Of a DNA stretch of 64,000 bases, positions 15,986-26,728 are shown one piece after another. Origin of the DNA: Dehalococcoidia bacterium (lineage in GTDB: Bacteria > Chloroflexota > Dehalococcoidia > Tepidiformales > Tepidiformaceae); assembly GCA_020850615.1 (NCBI GenBank), contig JADZEI010000004.1, positions 1 through 64,000 of the forward strand, in the 5' to 3' direction. The stretch's first letter is position 1. The number at the start of each line of letters is the position of its first letter. Below the pieces are notes generated by a model. The model was not told the DNA's origin. It made no database searches and worked only from the letters and a program-made list of their open reading frames with translations. The position numbers and the translations under genes are program-made.

Positions 15986-16777
15986 CTACGGGTTGAAGTT
16001 CGGCTGCCGCTTCTCCCGGAACGCCGTCACGGCCTCCTTGAACGCCGGCCGCGCCTGGGCCGCCCCGAACTCCACGTTCTCCCGCGCGCTCGCCTCCGCG
16101 ATCGTCCCGTTGAGGTAGTTCTGCCACGTCAGCCGCTTGATCGCGACCAGGTTCTCCGCCGGCCCCGACGCGATCTCCGCCGCGATGCTCAGTGCCGTGG
16201 GCATCAGTTCCTCCGCCGGCACCACCCGGTTCACCAGGCCGATCCGCCCCGCCTCCGCCGCGTCGATGATTCGCCCCGAAAGCATCAGCTCCAGCGCCTG
16301 CCCCATGCCCACGATGTGCGGGAGCAGCTGCGTGCTGCCCAACTCCGGGATCACGCCGATCCGCACGAACCGCATCGACAGCCGCGCCTGCTCCGACGCG
16401 ATCCGCACGTCGCACGGCAACGCCAGCGTCAGCCCGACGCCGATCGCCGGCCCGTTGATCGCGCAAATGACCGGCTTCGAGTGCATCACGAACTCGGTCC
16501 AGGATTCCTCCTGTCGCGGCCGCTCGCGCGTAGCCTCGCCCGCTTCGCGCTGCTGGATCTGCTGTGCGAACCCGCCGATGTCCGCCCCCGCGCAGAACGA
16601 CCGCCCCGCTCCCGTGAGCACGATCGCGCCGATCCCCGGGTCGGCGTTCCACGCCTCCACCTGGCTGCGGTACTCCCCCGCCATCTCCCAGGTGTACGCG
16701 TTCAGCCGCTCCGGCCGGTTGAACGTGATGATCCCGACGCGGTCCCGCGTCTCCGTGAGGATGAACTGGTGCCCCAT
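15986..16777 (-). CDS. Enoyl-CoA hydratase/isomerase family protein
   Basis: A 263-residue crotonase-fold protein. The oxyanion-hole segments are GRSFCAGADIGGF (about residues 58-70) and INGPAIGVGLTLALPCDVR (about 107-125); the RIGVIPELGST segment carries the second catalytic glutamate position. It probably acts on a 2-enoyl-CoA in fatty-acid or amino-acid breakdown, but crotonases vary widely in reaction. The ATG at 16777 has AGGAGG about 7 nt upstream. Confidence 0.92.
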   Translation of the reverse strand: MGHQFILTETRDRVGIITFNRPERLNAYTWEMAGEYRSQVEAWNADPGIGAIVLTGAGRSFCAGADIGGFAQQIQQREAGEATRERPRQEESWTEFVMHSKPVICAINGPAIGVGLTLALPCDVRIASEQARLSMRFVRIGVIPELGSTQLLPHIVGMGQALELMLSGRIIDAAEAGRIGLVNRVVPAEELMPTALSIAAEIASGPAENLVAIKRLTWQNYLNGTIAEASARENVEFGAAQARPAFKEAVTAFREKRQPNFNP

Positions 16778-16835
16778 GGCGTGACCTCCTTGTTGCGCGG
16801 CATCCTAGCGCAGCCACGCCCCGTGCGCCGCACCG

Positions 16836-18401
16836 CTACCGCTTCTCCGGCGCGACTCGCGTCTTCGCCCACGCGCCCAGCTCGTCCCCGGCCCGCCGCT
16901 CCAGCCGCGCCAGCAGGAACCCGGCCACCACCGCACCCAGCGTGTCGAACACCAGGTCGTACGCCGTGTCGAGCCGTCCCTGGACCCGCTTCGTCGCGAA
17001 GATCTCGTCTCCGAAGAGCTCGTACAGCTCCCAGCCCCCGCCCATCGCCACCCCCGCGACGATCGCGACCGCCAGCCGGTACTCGGTCAGCCACGAACGG
17101 TGGCCCCGCAGGTACCCCGCGCGCAGGCAGTCGTATGCCCCCGCCGTCACCGCCGCCACCCCCGCGAAGTGCGTGATCTTGTCGTACTCGGCGATGTTCG
17201 CGTACAGGTCCCCGGCCGTCCCGAACGTGTCGGCGTACCCCGTGAGCACCGCGATGATGTGCGTCGCCCACGAGATCCCGCCCTGGTCCCGGAAGATCCG
17301 CTCGGCGCCCACCAGCAGCACTAGCGTCACCGCCATCTGCGCCACCAGGTAGCCCCAGAATGCCGTGAACCCCGGCGCCACCAGCTCGCCCACCACCAGG
17401 AACGCAAGCAGTGCGCCCAGCGTGACCGACGTGAACAGCGACTTGGGCGACCCGGTCACGCAGCTCCCGATCCCCAGCACCGCGCGGTGCACCGCCGCCG
17501 CCGCCGCCCGCGCGGGCACGCCCACGCCGCCCCGCACCCCGTGCACCATGAGCATCGCCGGCCCCACCGAGAACGCCACCCCCACCACGCCGTCGATCCA
17601 GTAATGGTTCCCCGTGCCGATGACGATGACGAGCATCGCCAGCCCCGGCAGCCACGCCATCGCCACCCGCTGCCACCCCGTGAGCGTGAGCGACACCGCG
17701 TACCCCGCCAGCGCCGTCCAGCCGACGTGGAAGCTCGGGATCGCCGCGTACTCGTTCGCGAACGAGTGCTCCCGCCCGAGCACGACCACCGTGTCGAACA
17801 TCTCCGCTTCGGGCACCAGCCGCGGCGGCGCCACGGGCAGCGCCGCGATCGTCGCCAGCGCGATCAGCGTCGAAAGCCCGAGCGCGTTGCGCAGCACCCG
17901 AAAGGCCCGCTGGTCCCGCGCGTACAGCCAGAGCAGCGCCGCGCCGATCGCCGGCAGGTACGCGAACGAGTACACGTCGTTCATCGCCCGCATCCCCACT
18001 TCGGTCTGCGTCAGCCACGCCTGGAACCCGGGTTCGAAGTGCAGCCCGAGCCCGCGTTCGAAGTCGAGCACGCGCATGGCGTTGGCGTGCGCATCGGCGT
18101 ACGACCCCTCGATGAGCCGCCGCGCCGTCGTGTAAAACAGGAGCCCCGCCCCCACGTAGCCGAATTGCCGCGCGATGTCCCACCCCGGCGCGCGACGGCA
18201 GCTCGTCCGCCACAACGCGAAGCTCAGTACCAGCGTCATCAGCGGGAACGCCGGGTGCCCGACCACCACGAACCCCGCCAGCCCGCCCAGCGAGGCCACG
18301 ACCGCGAACGGCACCCCCGGCCCTCGCGCCGCGCACCAGTACGTCAGCGCGGCGACGACAACCGCGACTACGAGTTCGCTATAGCTCTCTCCCGCCTGCA
18401 T
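16836..18401 (-). CDS. PAP2-family membrane phosphatase fused to DUF2238 domain
   Basis: A 521-residue polytopic membrane protein with two halves. The N-terminal half (to about 285) is a PAP2_3-type lipid phosphatase or phosphotransferase with the catalytic motifs IPSFHVGWT and GTGNHYWIDGVVG. The C-terminal half (about 320-500) resembles the DUF2238/YjdF family, with YDKITHF and GGGWELYELFGDEIF, ending in the typical DTLGAVVAGF. This is a fusion of two families usually encoded separately. Its substrate is probably a lipid phosphate; a role in recycling the lipid carrier of the adjacent polysaccharide locus is possible but unproven. Confidence 0.82.
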   Translation of the reverse strand: MQAGESYSELVVAVVVAALTYWCAARGPGVPFAVVASLGGLAGFVVVGHPAFPLMTLVLSFALWRTSCRRAPGWDIARQFGYVGAGLLFYTTARRLIEGSYADAHANAMRVLDFERGLGLHFEPGFQAWLTQTEVGMRAMNDVYSFAYLPAIGAALLWLYARDQRAFRVLRNALGLSTLIALATIAALPVAPPRLVPEAEMFDTVVVLGREHSFANEYAAIPSFHVGWTALAGYAVSLTLTGWQRVAMAWLPGLAMLVIVIGTGNHYWIDGVVGVAFSVGPAMLMVHGVRGGVGVPARAAAAAVHRAVLGIGSCVTGSPKSLFTSVTLGALLAFLVVGELVAPGFTAFWGYLVAQMAVTLVLLVGAERIFRDQGGISWATHIIAVLTGYADTFGTAGDLYANIAEYDKITHFAGVAAVTAGAYDCLRAGYLRGHRSWLTEYRLAVAIVAGVAMGGGWELYELFGDEIFATKRVQGRLDTAYDLVFDTLGAVVAGFLLARLERRAGDELGAWAKTRVAPEKR

Positions 18402-18543
18402 GCACGAACCCCGAGAACTGGCCTTCTACTCGTTCGCACGCGTGTTGCCAATACGCTGCTGGCATTGCACACCGCGCGCGCTGTGGTCATCTGTGCTGTA
18501 GATCACGTTCCACCGATCCGACATTCTGAATGACGGAGGCTCC

Positions 18544-19502
<959 letters not shown>

Positions 19503-19506
<4 letters not shown>

Positions 19507-20402
19507 CCCGCGTCACTGTCACTGGCGGCGCCGGGTTCATCGGCAGCCACCTCGCCGCTGCGCTCGTCGCTGCCGGGGACAAGGTCACCGTCCTCGACAA
19601 CCTCCACCGCGGCCGCCGCGAGTTCGTCCCCGCCGGCGCCACCTTCCTCGAGGGCGACATCCGCGACCCCGCAGCCGTCGAACGCGCCGTCGCCGGGTCC
19701 GAAGTCGTCTACCACCTCGCCGCCCAGTCGAACGTCATGGGCGCCATGGGCGACATCGACTATTCGTTCGAATCGAACGTTGTCGGCACCTTCAACGTGC
19801 TCAAGGCAGCCGCCCGGGCCGGCGTCCGCCGCGTCGTCTTCGCCTCCTCCCGCGAGGTCTATGGCGAACCGCCCGCGCTCCCCGTGCGCGAAGACGCGCC
19901 CCTGAACGCGAAGAACCCCTACGGCGCCAGCAAGCTCGCCGGCGAAGCCTACTGCCGCGCCTGGACGAGCTTCGGCGATGTCGATGTCTACGTCCTCCGC
20001 TTCGCCAACGTCTACGGCCCCGGCGATACCGGCCGCGTCATCCCGCTCTGGCTCGAACGCGCGCACGCCGGCCAGCCCCTCCAGGTCTTCGGCGGCGCCC
20101 AGGTCCTCGACTTCGTGCCTGTGACGACTGCGGTGCAGGCGTTCCGCGCCGCCGCCACCGCCCCCAACCGCGGCCCCGTGAACGTCGGCACCGGGCAGGG
20201 CACACCCCTCCCGGAGCTCGCGGAGCGCATCCTCGCGCTCACCGGGCACCGCTCGGCGATCGAGCAGCTCCCCGCCCGCGGCGCCGAAGTCGTGCGCTTC
20301 GTCGCCGACGTGACCCGCATGCGCGAAGTACTCGGCGTCGAACCGCCCGCCCATTCCCTCTGCGACCTCCCGGAGCTCGCCTGCCAGCCCCCGGCGGGCT
20401 GA
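19503..20402 (+). CDS. NAD-dependent sugar epimerase/dehydratase
   Basis: A 299-residue member of the UDP-glucose 4-epimerase branch of the extended short-chain dehydrogenases. GGAGFIG lies at residues 7-13, and the YGASK catalytic motif and RFANVYGPGD loop are present. The probable role is to interconvert or dehydrate a nucleotide sugar for the polysaccharide made by this locus. Its ATG overlaps the stop of the UDP-xylose synthase-like gene (ATGA), so the two are translationally coupled. Confidence 0.87.
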
Positions 20403-20489
20403 TCCAGCGTTTGCCACCGGCCCAGTCCGGCAACTCCCCGATGCCCGCCGCACCACGCAGCCCGCAGGCTGTGCCACAGAGGTGTGCCC

Positions 20490-21719
20490 ATGACCGTGCT
20501 CGCGGCTGTCCAGGAGCAGTACGAAACCTTCCCCTACCCGCCCCGTGACCCCGAGCGCGAGCTCGAGAAGCTCCACACCACCCTCATGAGCCAGCTCAAG
20601 GTCGCGAACATCGCGATCTGGGGCGGCCGCCGCCGGGTCGATGCGGCCTTCCGCGCACTCGATGCCGGCTGCGGCACCGGCGATAACGCCATCTTCCTCG
20701 CCGAGCAGGTCCGCCACGCCGGTGGCCACGTCGTCGCCGTCGACCTCTCGGCCGCCTCGCTCGACATCGCCCGGCAGCGCGCCGCGAAACGTGGCATCGA
20801 GAACATCACCTTCGTCCAGGCCCCGCTCGAAGAGCTCCCCCACCTCGGCCTCGGCACGTTCGACTACGCCGTCTCCACCGGCGTGCTCCACCACCTCGCC
20901 TCGCCCGAAGCCGGCCTCGCCGCCATCCGCGATGTCCTCACGCCCGACGGCGGCATGGGCCTCATGGTCTACGGCCTCTACGGCCGGACCGCGATCTACC
21001 AGCTCCAGGAGCTCCTCCGCATCGTCGCCCCGCCCTCCCTGCCCACCGCCGAGCGCGTCCGAATCGCGCGCGAGGTGCTCGCCGGCCTGCGCCCGGACCA
21101 CTGGGCCAGCTATGGCCGCTCCACCTGGGCCGGCGAGATCGAGCTCTTCGGCGACGCTGGCCTCTTCGACGCCTTCCTCCACTCCACCGACCGCGCCTAC
21201 ACCGTCCCGCAGGTCTACGAATGGCTCGCGGGCGCGGGCCTCTCGCTCGCCGCCTTCGGCATGCCCACGTTCTACCGGCCCGAGCTCTACGGCAGCAGCG
21301 TCGACTACTCCACCCTCCCGGAGCCCCAGCGTCACGCCGCCGCCGAGCTGCTCAACGGCAAGCTCCAGACGCACTCGTTCTACGTCTCCCGCGGCCCGGT
21401 TGCCCCGGCGCCCTCGCCGCTCGACGAAACGGCCACGCCGGACTGGCTCCAGTACGACTCCTCGCTCGCCCGCGCGCAGGTCGAAGGCCGCCCCGAGCTC
21501 CGCCTCAACTTCGAAGGCCTCGACTTCCAGATGACCCTCGACCCCGTGCGCCGCGCGCTGCTCAAGCTCGTCGACGGGCGCCGCCCGCTCGCCGCGATCA
21601 TTGATGCGGTCGCCGCGAAGTACCCGAAGCAGCCGCGCGAGGCGATCCTCCGCGCCTGGCAGGAAACCCACGACGGCCTGGCGATGTTCAGGATGATGGG
21701 GATGTTCGCGCCGGCCTGA
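20490..21719 (+). CDS. SAM-dependent methyltransferase with C-terminal extension
   Basis: A 409-residue protein. After an N-terminal segment with YETFPYPPRDPERE, a Rossmann methyltransferase domain shows motif I (LDAGCGTGDNAIFLAE, about residues 52-67) and the acidic SAM-ribose position in VVAVDLS. The C-terminal third is a helical region that may act as a substrate or partner domain. The target is unknown; a sugar of the adjacent pathway is a reasonable guess. The ATG at 20490 is preferred to the GTG at 20484 because CAGAGG then has a normal 7-nt spacing. The 3' end overlaps the convergent flippase gene by 32 bp. Confidence 0.87.
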   Translation: MTVLAAVQEQYETFPYPPRDPERELEKLHTTLMSQLKVANIAIWGGRRRVDAAFRALDAGCGTGDNAIFLAEQVRHAGGHVVAVDLSAASLDIARQRAAKRGIENITFVQAPLEELPHLGLGTFDYAVSTGVLHHLASPEAGLAAIRDVLTPDGGMGLMVYGLYGRTAIYQLQELLRIVAPPSLPTAERVRIAREVLAGLRPDHWASYGRSTWAGEIELFGDAGLFDAFLHSTDRAYTVPQVYEWLAGAGLSLAAFGMPTFYRPELYGSSVDYSTLPEPQRHAAAELLNGKLQTHSFYVSRGPVAPAPSPLDETATPDWLQYDSSLARAQVEGRPELRLNFEGLDFQMTLDPVRRALLKLVDGRRPLAAIIDAVAAKYPKQPREAILRAWQETHDGLAMFRMMGMFAPA

Positions 21720-23328
21720 CCGCCTTCAGCCGCCCCGGCGCATAGAGCAGTACCGGCCCCTCCGCCGGTGCGAACAGCGGCGCGGGCGGCACTTCCAGCG
21801 CGTCCTCCGCGGCTTCGGCGCCGCCCCGGCCGCGCAGCCAGGCCACCGCCGCCACCGTCTCGCGCGGCGTGTACACCGCCAGCCCGAACGCGGTGAGCAC
21901 ATACGCCGCGACCCCAGCGGCCCCCGCCACCACGAACCCGGCCGGCTCCGCCACCAGGATCGCCAGGAACGCGACCGCCCCCGCCGCCACCAGCCGCACC
22001 CCGTGCCACGCCAGCTGCGGCCCGGCGATCCCCTGCGGCAACAGCGCGATCCCCACCACGGTCATGCCGCCTTCTACCAGGAGCAGCCCCATGGCCGCGC
22101 CAAGCGCCGCGTTCCCCCACCACGCCTCCGCCAGCTGGATGAGCGCGAAGTCGAGCGCCACCTTCGCCACGAACCCGGCACCCATCACGTAGGTCCACGC
22201 CCGCTGCCGGTCGACCGCCACCAGCACCCGGTGCGCGATCATGTTCAGGCTCGTCGGCACCAGCGCGAACGCGAGCACCGCCATCACGGCGTGCGTGTCG
22301 TCGAACTCCCCGCCGAGCAGGATCCGCAGCATCGGCGCGCTCAGCCCCGCCGCCAGCACCGCCACCGGGATCGTGATCCCGCCCACCACCTTCAGCGTCG
22401 TCACCGCGAGCTCCCCGAACCGCCCCGGCGCGTTGTGCGCCACCGCGGAAAGCCGCGGGAACATGATCGTCATGATGATCGTGGGCGCGAACAGTAGCGT
22501 CCCGAAGATCCGGCTGGCCGGCCCGTAGATGCCCACCGCACCTTCGTCCGCCAGCACCGAAAGCAGCATCACGTCCACCGCCAGGTAGAACACGAGGAAC
22601 ACGCTCGCCGAACAGAACGGGATGCTCTCAATCACCAGCTCCCGCGCCATCCGCAGCGAGACCGCGAACGGGTCGTAAGGCACGTACTTCCGGACGATGA
22701 ACAGGCCCGGCAGCCCCCACAGCACCGACATCACCACCCAGACGCCGATGTACGCCGTCAGCCCCAGGTCGAACACGATGATGACCGCCGTGGCCACCAG
22801 CAGCGCGAGCTTGCCCGCGGCGTCGAACACGGCCTGGTAGCGCATCACCTCCGCGCCCTGCAGCGCCCCGAACGCGAGCAGCGAGACGAGGTTGAACGGC
22901 ACCGTGAACGCCATCGCGACGATCACGAGCTGCGTCGCCCGCTCATACCCCAGCGCCAGCCCCACGCCCGCCGACACCGCCCCCGCGGTCACCCCGAGCA
23001 GCACGTTCAGCCACAGCGCCGTACCCAGCATCGCCGCGCCCCGCGCGGGGTCGCGCGCCACTTCGCGCGTCACCAGCGTTGCCATCCCCAGCCCCGCCAC
23101 CGTCGCCGCGATGTCCGCGTACGAGATGCCGATGGCGTAGCGGCCCATCGCCTCCGGCCCCAGGTAGCGCGGCAGCAGCGCCAGCGTCACCGCCGTCAGC
23201 ACCCACGTCGTCCCCTGCCCCAGCACCATCGCCAGGGCGTTCTGCCGGAGCGAATGCCGTGGCGCCGCCGCCGGCCGGTTCGCGGTCGTGGTCATCGGGC
23301 GCGCTGCCGCACGTGTAGCCATCTCCAT
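21688..23328 (-). CDS. Wzx-type polysaccharide flippase (MOP superfamily)
   Basis: About 546 residues with some 12-14 predicted membrane helices, beginning with SLRQNALAMVLGQGTTWVLT near residue 25. The family exports lipid-linked repeat units across the membrane. The C-terminal 60 residues are hydrophilic. The start is uncertain: ATG 23328, a TTG at 23361 and ATG 23295 are all in frame and none has a good ribosome site. It is transcribed against its neighbours, and a copy of the locus motif lies at 23345-23364. Confidence 0.87.
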   Translation of the reverse strand: MEMATRAAARPMTTTANRPAAAPRHSLRQNALAMVLGQGTTWVLTAVTLALLPRYLGPEAMGRYAIGISYADIAATVAGLGMATLVTREVARDPARGAAMLGTALWLNVLLGVTAGAVSAGVGLALGYERATQLVIVAMAFTVPFNLVSLLAFGALQGAEVMRYQAVFDAAGKLALLVATAVIIVFDLGLTAYIGVWVVMSVLWGLPGLFIVRKYVPYDPFAVSLRMARELVIESIPFCSASVFLVFYLAVDVMLLSVLADEGAVGIYGPASRIFGTLLFAPTIIMTIMFPRLSAVAHNAPGRFGELAVTTLKVVGGITIPVAVLAAGLSAPMLRILLGGEFDDTHAVMAVLAFALVPTSLNMIAHRVLVAVDRQRAWTYVMGAGFVAKVALDFALIQLAEAWWGNAALGAAMGLLLVEGGMTVVGIALLPQGIAGPQLAWHGVRLVAAGAVAFLAILVAEPAGFVVAGAAGVAAYVLTAFGLAVYTPRETVAAVAWLRGRGGAEAAEDALEVPPAPLFAPAEGPVLLYAPGRLKAVRPARTSPSS

Positions 23329-23344
23329 CAGTGTCGGCAGCCGG

Positions 23345-23364
23345 GGTGGAGCAGCGGTCAACCG
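23345..23364 (-). promoter_or_regulatory. Recurrent exopolysaccharide-locus motif, copy A
   Basis: The minus-strand reading is CGGTTGACCGCTGCTCCACC, just upstream of the flippase start. It matches the shared core TCAACC-N4-GCTCCACC seen at 23515, 43781, 46021 and 47168. It could be an operator or part of a promoter. Confidence 0.4.
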
Positions 23365-23514
23365 CAGGTTTCATCCGGGTGGCCCGCTCGTTACCGCATC
23401 GCCCCCGCCGCGCCTCGCCCCGCGCGCCGCCGCCAGATTCGGACCGCCACCAACCACTATTGGAAAGTGGGAGATGGAGGGTTACGCGAGGGTGGACGCA
23501 CCTGCAACCGTCCC

Positions 23515-23531
23515 TCAATCGCCGCTCCACC
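23515..23531 (+). promoter_or_regulatory. Recurrent exopolysaccharide-locus motif, copy B
   Basis: TCAATCGCCGCTCCACC lies 23 nt before the ATG of the Gfo/Idh-type gene at 23554, in the same orientation relative to its gene as the other copies. Confidence 0.4.
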
Positions 23532-23553
23532 GCACCCGATCACCATTCTGACC

Positions 23554-24624
23554 ATGACATCGCTACTCACTCGTCCAGCTGTCGCGCCCCTGGCGCCCGG
23601 GGAAATCGCCCCCGTGCGGGTTGGGATCATCGGCTATGGGTACTGGGGGCCAAACCTCGCCCGCAATGTCGCCCAGGCGGCGGATACGGAGCTCGTCGCA
23701 ATCGCCGACATCAACTCCGGCCGCCTCTCCCAGGCGCGCCGCTCCCACCCCCTGGCAGCGCTCACGGACGACGTGTACGAGCTCCTCGACGACCACTCGA
23801 TCGAGGCCGTCGTCATCGCCACCCCGCCCGAAACGCACCACGCGCTTGTCCGCCGTGCGCTCAAGGCCGGGAAGCACGTCCTCGTCGAAAAACCGCTCGC
23901 CACGAACGTGGCCGACGCCGAGGACCTCGCCCGCATGGCCGCCGAGACCGGCCTCACCCTCGCGGTCGACCACACCTTCCTCTTCACCGGCGCCGTCAAG
24001 CGCATGAAGCAGTACTTCGATGCCGGCGAAGTGGGCGATGTCTACTACTACGACTCCACCCGCATCAACCTCGGGCTCTTCCAGCACGAAGCGAACGTCA
24101 TCTGGGACCTTGCGCCCCACGACGTCGCGATCATGCTCCACCTCCTTGGCCAGCCGGTCCGCAGCGTCTCCGCCTTCGGCGCCCGCCACGTCGACCACGA
24201 CGTCGAGAACATCGCCTACCTCACGCTCCAGTTCGACACCCCGCTCCTCGCCCACTTCCACGTCAACTGGCTCGCCCCCGCGAAGGTCCGCCGGACCATC
24301 ATCGGCGCCAGCAAGAAGATGTTCGTCTACGACGACATGGAGATGGACGACAAGCTCAAGGTCTACGACTCCGGCGCCCAGCTCTGCGCCAGCAAGGAAG
24401 ACATCTACCGCAAGCTCGTCGAATACCGCACCGGCGATGTCCTCGCCCCCAAGCTCGACAAGACCGAGGCGCTCGCCGCCGAGACGAAGCACTTCGCCCG
24501 CGTCGTCCGCGGCCTCGAGGAGCCCATCTCCGGCGCGGACCTTGGCGTCGCCGTCGTCCGTGTCATCGAAGCCGCCCAGACGTCGCTCCGCAACGGCGGC
24601 GCCCCCGTGGAGGTGAAGCGGTGA
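23554..24624 (+). CDS. Gfo/Idh/MocA-family NAD(P)-dependent oxidoreductase
   Basis: A 356-residue protein. The dinucleotide fold begins with GIIGYGYWGPNLARN (about residues 26-40), followed by the conserved EKPLA loop with the catalytic lysine and an H-containing active site (DLAPHDVAIM). It is followed with a 4-bp overlap by a DegT aminotransferase. That pairing is typical of WbpB/WbpE-like steps that oxidise a nucleotide sugar at C3 and then aminate it. It begins a nine-gene plus-strand run. The ATG at 23554 is used; upstream sequence in the same frame is not protein-like. Confidence 0.9.
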   Translation: MTSLLTRPAVAPLAPGEIAPVRVGIIGYGYWGPNLARNVAQAADTELVAIADINSGRLSQARRSHPLAALTDDVYELLDDHSIEAVVIATPPETHHALVRRALKAGKHVLVEKPLATNVADAEDLARMAAETGLTLAVDHTFLFTGAVKRMKQYFDAGEVGDVYYYDSTRINLGLFQHEANVIWDLAPHDVAIMLHLLGQPVRSVSAFGARHVDHDVENIAYLTLQFDTPLLAHFHVNWLAPAKVRRTIIGASKKMFVYDDMEMDDKLKVYDSGAQLCASKEDIYRKLVEYRTGDVLAPKLDKTEALAAETKHFARVVRGLEEPISGADLGVAVVRVIEAAQTSLRNGGAPVEVKR

Positions 24625-25745
24625 ACGTCCCCTTCGTCGATATGGCCCGGCTTCACGCCGGCACGAAGGCCGAGCTCCTCGCCGCCTTCGAACGAGTGCT
24701 CGATTCCGGCGCGTTCGTCCAGGGCCACGAAGTCGAGGCCTTCGAGCACGAGTTCGCCGCCGCCTATGGCACGCCCCACGCCCTCGCCGTGAACAGCGGC
24801 ACCGCGGCCCTCCACCTCGCCCTCCAGGCCTGTGGCGTAGGCCCCGGCGACGAAGTCGTCACCGTCGCGAACACGTTCATCGCCACCGCCGAGGCCATCT
24901 CCCTCGTGGGCGCGACGCCCGTCTTCGCCGACATCGAGCCCGGCGGCTTCAACCTCGACCCGGACGACTTCGCCGCGAAGATCACGTCGCGAACCCGCGC
25001 CGTCATCGTGGTTCACCTCTACGGCCGCGTCGCCCAGATGGACCGTATCGTCGCCATCGCCCGCGAGCACGGCCTCCGCGTCATCGAAGACGCCTGCCAG
25101 GCCCACGGCTCGGCCGTCGACGGCCGCCGTGCCGGCACCTTCGGCGACGCCGGCTGCTTCAGCTTCTACCCCACCAAGAACGTCGGCACCGTCGGCGAAG
25201 GTGGCCTCGTCATCACCGCCGATGACGCCATCGCTGCTCGCGTGGCCTCGCTTCGCAACCACGGCCAGGCGGACCGCCACGTCCACGTAGAGCCCGGCTA
25301 CAACTACCGCATGCCGGAGCTCCAGGCCGCGGCCCTGCGCGTGCTCGTGCCCCACCTCGAAGCGTGGAACGCCGCCCGCATCCGCGCCGCCGCCTGGTAC
25401 CGCGAAGAGCTCGCCGGCACGAGCGTCGCCCTCCCCGTGGAGGGCACCGCCGGCGGGCACGTCTACCACCTGTACGTGGTCCGCCACTCCCGCCGCGCCG
25501 AGCTCCAGCAGTTCCTCGGCAGCCGCGGCATCGCCAGCGCCATCCACTACCCGACCCCCGTGCACCTCCAGCCCGCCTACGCGAGCGAGCGGCACGGCCC
25601 TGGTTCGCTCCCCCGGACGGAAGCTGCCGTGCGCGAGATCCTCTCGCTGCCGATGCATCCCTCCATCACCCGCGAGGAGGTGGCCGCCGTGGCCGCAGCC
25701 ATCCGCGAATTCGACGCCCAGCACCGGCAGGAGGTGGCGGCATGA
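24621..25745 (+). CDS. DegT/DnrJ/EryC1-family sugar aminotransferase
   Basis: A 374-residue PLP-dependent enzyme. The catalytic lysine is Lys186 in FYPTKNVGTVGEGG, and the PLP phosphate site AVNSGTAALHLAL is at about 56-68. It transfers an amino group to a keto sugar nucleotide, probably the product of the adjacent oxidoreductase. The start is GTG at 24621, with GGAGG 7 nt upstream and GTGA overlapping the previous stop. C-terminal HYPTPVHLQPAY is characteristic of the family. Confidence 0.92.
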   Translation: MNVPFVDMARLHAGTKAELLAAFERVLDSGAFVQGHEVEAFEHEFAAAYGTPHALAVNSGTAALHLALQACGVGPGDEVVTVANTFIATAEAISLVGATPVFADIEPGGFNLDPDDFAAKITSRTRAVIVVHLYGRVAQMDRIVAIAREHGLRVIEDACQAHGSAVDGRRAGTFGDAGCFSFYPTKNVGTVGEGGLVITADDAIAARVASLRNHGQADRHVHVEPGYNYRMPELQAAALRVLVPHLEAWNAARIRAAAWYREELAGTSVALPVEGTAGGHVYHLYVVRHSRRAELQQFLGSRGIASAIHYPTPVHLQPAYASERHGPGSLPRTEAAVREILSLPMHPSITREEVAAVAAAIREFDAQHRQEVAA

Positions 25746-26728
25746 ACGACCTCAGGGACAGCAGGATCCTCATCACCGGCGGCGCCGGCCTCGTCGGCTC
25801 CCACATCGCCGACCGCCTCGCCCGCGAAGACGTCGCCGAGGTCATCATCCTCGACAACTTCGTCCGCGGCCGCATGGAGAACCTCGAACAGGCGGAGCGC
25901 ACCCTCCGCCGCCTCACCGTCATCCACGGTGACATCACCGACCCGGCGACCTGCGCGCGCGCCATGGAGGGCGTCGACTACGTCTTCCACCAGGCAGCGC
26001 TGCGCATCACCCAGTGCGCCGAGATGCCCCGCCTCGCCCTCGATAGCCTCGTCGGCGGCACCTTCAACATCCTCGAAGCTGCTGTGAACACCGGGGTGCG
26101 CAAAGTTGTCGCGGCTTCCAGTGCGTCTGTCTACGGAGAGCCCTCCTACCTGCCGATGGATGAAGGGCATCCCTTCAACAACCGCACCCTCTATGGCGCA
26201 TGCAAGGTGGCCGATGAACAGGTCCTCCGCAGCTTCAACGACATGTACGGCCTGCCCTACGTCGCCCTCCGCTACTTCAACATCTACGGCCCTCGCATGG
26301 ATGCCTGGGGCGTCTACACCGAAGTTATGATCCGCTGGCTCCAGCGCCTCGAACGCAACGAAGCGCCGGTCATCTTCGGCGATGGCATGCAGACCATGGA
26401 CTTCGTCTACATCGAAGACGTCGCCGAAGCGAACGTCCTCGCCCTCAAGTCCGACGTCAGCGACGACGTCTTCAACGTCGCCACCGGCGAAGAGACCAGC
26501 CTGCGCCAGCTCGCCCGGATGATGTGCGATGCCGCCGGCAAGCCGCACATGGAGCCCACCTTCGAGCCGCCCCGCAAGGTGAACCCCGTCACCCGCCGCA
26601 AGGCCGCCGTCGGCCACGCCCGCGATCGCATCGGCTTCGCCGCCTCCTGGCGCCTCGAAGACGGCCTCCGCGAGCTCGTCCGCTGGCACGCCGCCCTCGA
26701 AAAGAAAGAACTGGCGGCCGTGCGATGA
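25742..26728 (+). CDS. NAD-dependent sugar nucleotide epimerase/dehydratase
   Basis: A 328-residue extended short-chain dehydrogenase. GGAGLVG is at residues 13-19, catalytic Tyr151 and Lys155 are in YGACK, and RYFNIYGPRMD follows. It probably makes a 4-keto or epimerised sugar nucleotide that the next-encoded aminotransferase uses. AGGAGG lies 6-7 nt before the ATG. It overlaps both neighbours by 4 bp, so the block 23554-27846 is one tightly coupled biosynthetic unit. Confidence 0.9.
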   Translation: MNDLRDSRILITGGAGLVGSHIADRLAREDVAEVIILDNFVRGRMENLEQAERTLRRLTVIHGDITDPATCARAMEGVDYVFHQAALRITQCAEMPRLALDSLVGGTFNILEAAVNTGVRKVVAASSASVYGEPSYLPMDEGHPFNNRTLYGACKVADEQVLRSFNDMYGLPYVALRYFNIYGPRMDAWGVYTEVMIRWLQRLERNEAPVIFGDGMQTMDFVYIEDVAEANVLALKSDVSDDVFNVATGEETSLRQLARMMCDAAGKPHMEPTFEPPRKVNPVTRRKAAVGHARDRIGFAASWRLEDGLRELVRWHAALEKKELAAVR

